Below are positions 7,161-7,440 of a DNA stretch of 7,440 nt, one piece after another. The translations under genes and the position numbers were made by a program. Source of the DNA: Pontiellaceae bacterium (GTDB lineage: Bacteria > Verrucomicrobiota > Kiritimatiellia > Kiritimatiellales > Pontiellaceae); NCBI GenBank assembly GCA_016937035.1, contig JAFGWS010000099.1:1-7440 (forward strand), written 5' to 3'. Each line of letters starts with the position of its first letter. Within the stretch, counting starts at the first letter, position 1. The notes under the pieces were generated by a model. The model did not search any database. It was not told the DNA's origin and was given only the letters and a program-made list of their open reading frames with translations.

Positions 7161-7215
7161 GGAGGCGCTACGTAATCGACCCGACCTCTGTATTCTTCCG
7201 GAGGTGCCACGCAAT
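7161..7215 (+). repeat. Imperfect direct repeat, two 16-base copies 39 bases apart
   Basis: GGAGGCGCTACGTAAT (7161-7176) and GGAGGTGCCACGCAAT (7200-7215) match at 13 of 16 positions, and all three differences are C/T transitions. The sequence after each copy differs. This could be a degenerate repeat unit or a double binding site; no function can be assigned. Confidence 0.4.
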
Positions 7216-7284
7216 GACTTTTCCCCCAACTTCTTTCTTGAATAAACAGCACCGACGAGGTACTGTTTTGATAACAATATATAA

Positions 7285-7290
7285 AAGGAA
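7285..7290 (+). promoter_or_regulatory. Ribosome binding site of the lipoprotein gene
   Basis: AAGGAA sits six bases before the ATG at 7297, a good Shine-Dalgarno that fixes the start. The AT-rich stretch just upstream (7271-7286, ataacaatatataaaa) could include a -10 element, but no convincing -35 partner is spaced correctly from it. Confidence 0.7.
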
Positions 7291-7296
7291 GCGTCC

Positions 7297-7440
7297 ATGA
7301 ATAAAATATTACTGCTTTTCTTTCTGATAATTACGGCGATAGGATGCGGAGAAAAAAAAGAGCCGGATGCGGTTTCTCAGGAGCCCGCCCCTGAGGGCAG
7401 CAAACTCGTTCTTCTGGCGTATGAAGACACAGCGTTCAAG
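7297..7440 (+). CDS. Lipoprotein, N-terminal part (3'-partial)
   Basis: The frame opens at ATG 7297 behind a good ribosome binding site and runs off the window after 48 codons without a stop. Residues 1-16 are a type II signal peptide: Lys3, a strongly hydrophobic stretch (ILLLFFLIITAIG), then Cys17 as the lipid-bearing residue with Ala-Ile-Gly at -3 to -1. A charged and proline-rich linker follows (GEKKEPDAVSQEPAPEG), typical between a lipid anchor and a folded domain. The visible fold begins with KLVLLAYEDTAFK, a beta-strand-like start. Residue 18 is Gly, not Asp, so the E. coli inner-membrane retention signal is absent and outer-membrane sorting is possible. The domain cannot be named from what is visible. 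Confidence 0.8.
   Translation, partial: MNKILLLFFLIITAIGCGEKKEPDAVSQEPAPEGSKLVLLAYEDTAFK

Larger units (their letters stand above)
6723..7296. other. 574-base non-coding region with several palindromes
   Basis: No credible gene lies here: open frames of 60-117 codons on both strands run through the large palindrome, lack ribosome binding sites and show no recognisable domain. The stretch holds, in order, a 6-bp hairpin (6821-6836), the 103-base REPIN-like inverted repeat (6913-7015), a 5-bp hairpin (7136-7149) and an imperfect direct repeat (7161-7215), then the leader of the lipoprotein gene. It reads like a mosaic of repeat-derived or decayed mobile DNA. No terminator with a T-run follows the esterase stop. 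Confidence 0.6.

Overview
The window looks like chromosomal sequence from a Gram-negative bacterium. It holds five clear protein-coding genes, one more gene cut off at the right edge, and about 570 bases of repeat-bearing non-coding DNA. All genes read on the + strand. The style (secreted CE1-type carbohydrate esterase, SEC-C/DUF1186 protein, SNF2 ATPase, small lipoprotein, dispersed-repeat-like intergenic DNA) suggests the Planctomycetota-Verrucomicrobiota-Kiritimatiellota group, perhaps a Kiritimatiellales-like marine polysaccharide degrader. That assignment is inference only; no rRNA or other decisive marker is present.

Left part (1-1213): the C-terminal ~403 residues of PurL, the phosphoribosylformylglycinamidine synthase of purine synthesis. 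It ends after the second AIRS_C domain with no glutaminase domain. Ten bases later begins a tight run of three overlapping genes: a 518-aa DUF1186-like/SEC-C/TPR protein (1224-2780), a 769-aa SNF2-family DNA-dependent ATPase (2764-5073), and a 106-aa protein of unknown function (5048-5368). Overlaps of 17 and 26 bases imply co-transcription and probably translational coupling. The SNF2 protein has all helicase motifs but no N-terminal SWIM zinc finger, while its overlapping partner carries a SEC-C zinc-binding motif. The run may therefore be a functional unit rather than purine genes.

Middle (5369-6722): an AT-rich gap with a short degenerate tandem repeat, then a secreted 388-aa CE1-type esterase. 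It has a signal peptide, an N-terminal CBM48/E-set-like domain and an alpha/beta-hydrolase domain with a candidate Ser273-Asp341-His370 triad.

Right part (6723-7296): no credible gene. Its main feature is a 103-base structure with two perfect 35-base inverted arms around a 33-base spacer. Each arm can also fold into its own bulged hairpin, as in a REPIN (a pair of inverted REP sequences). Smaller hairpins and an imperfect direct repeat surround it. At 7297, after a good ribosome binding site, a lipoprotein gene begins and runs off the right edge.
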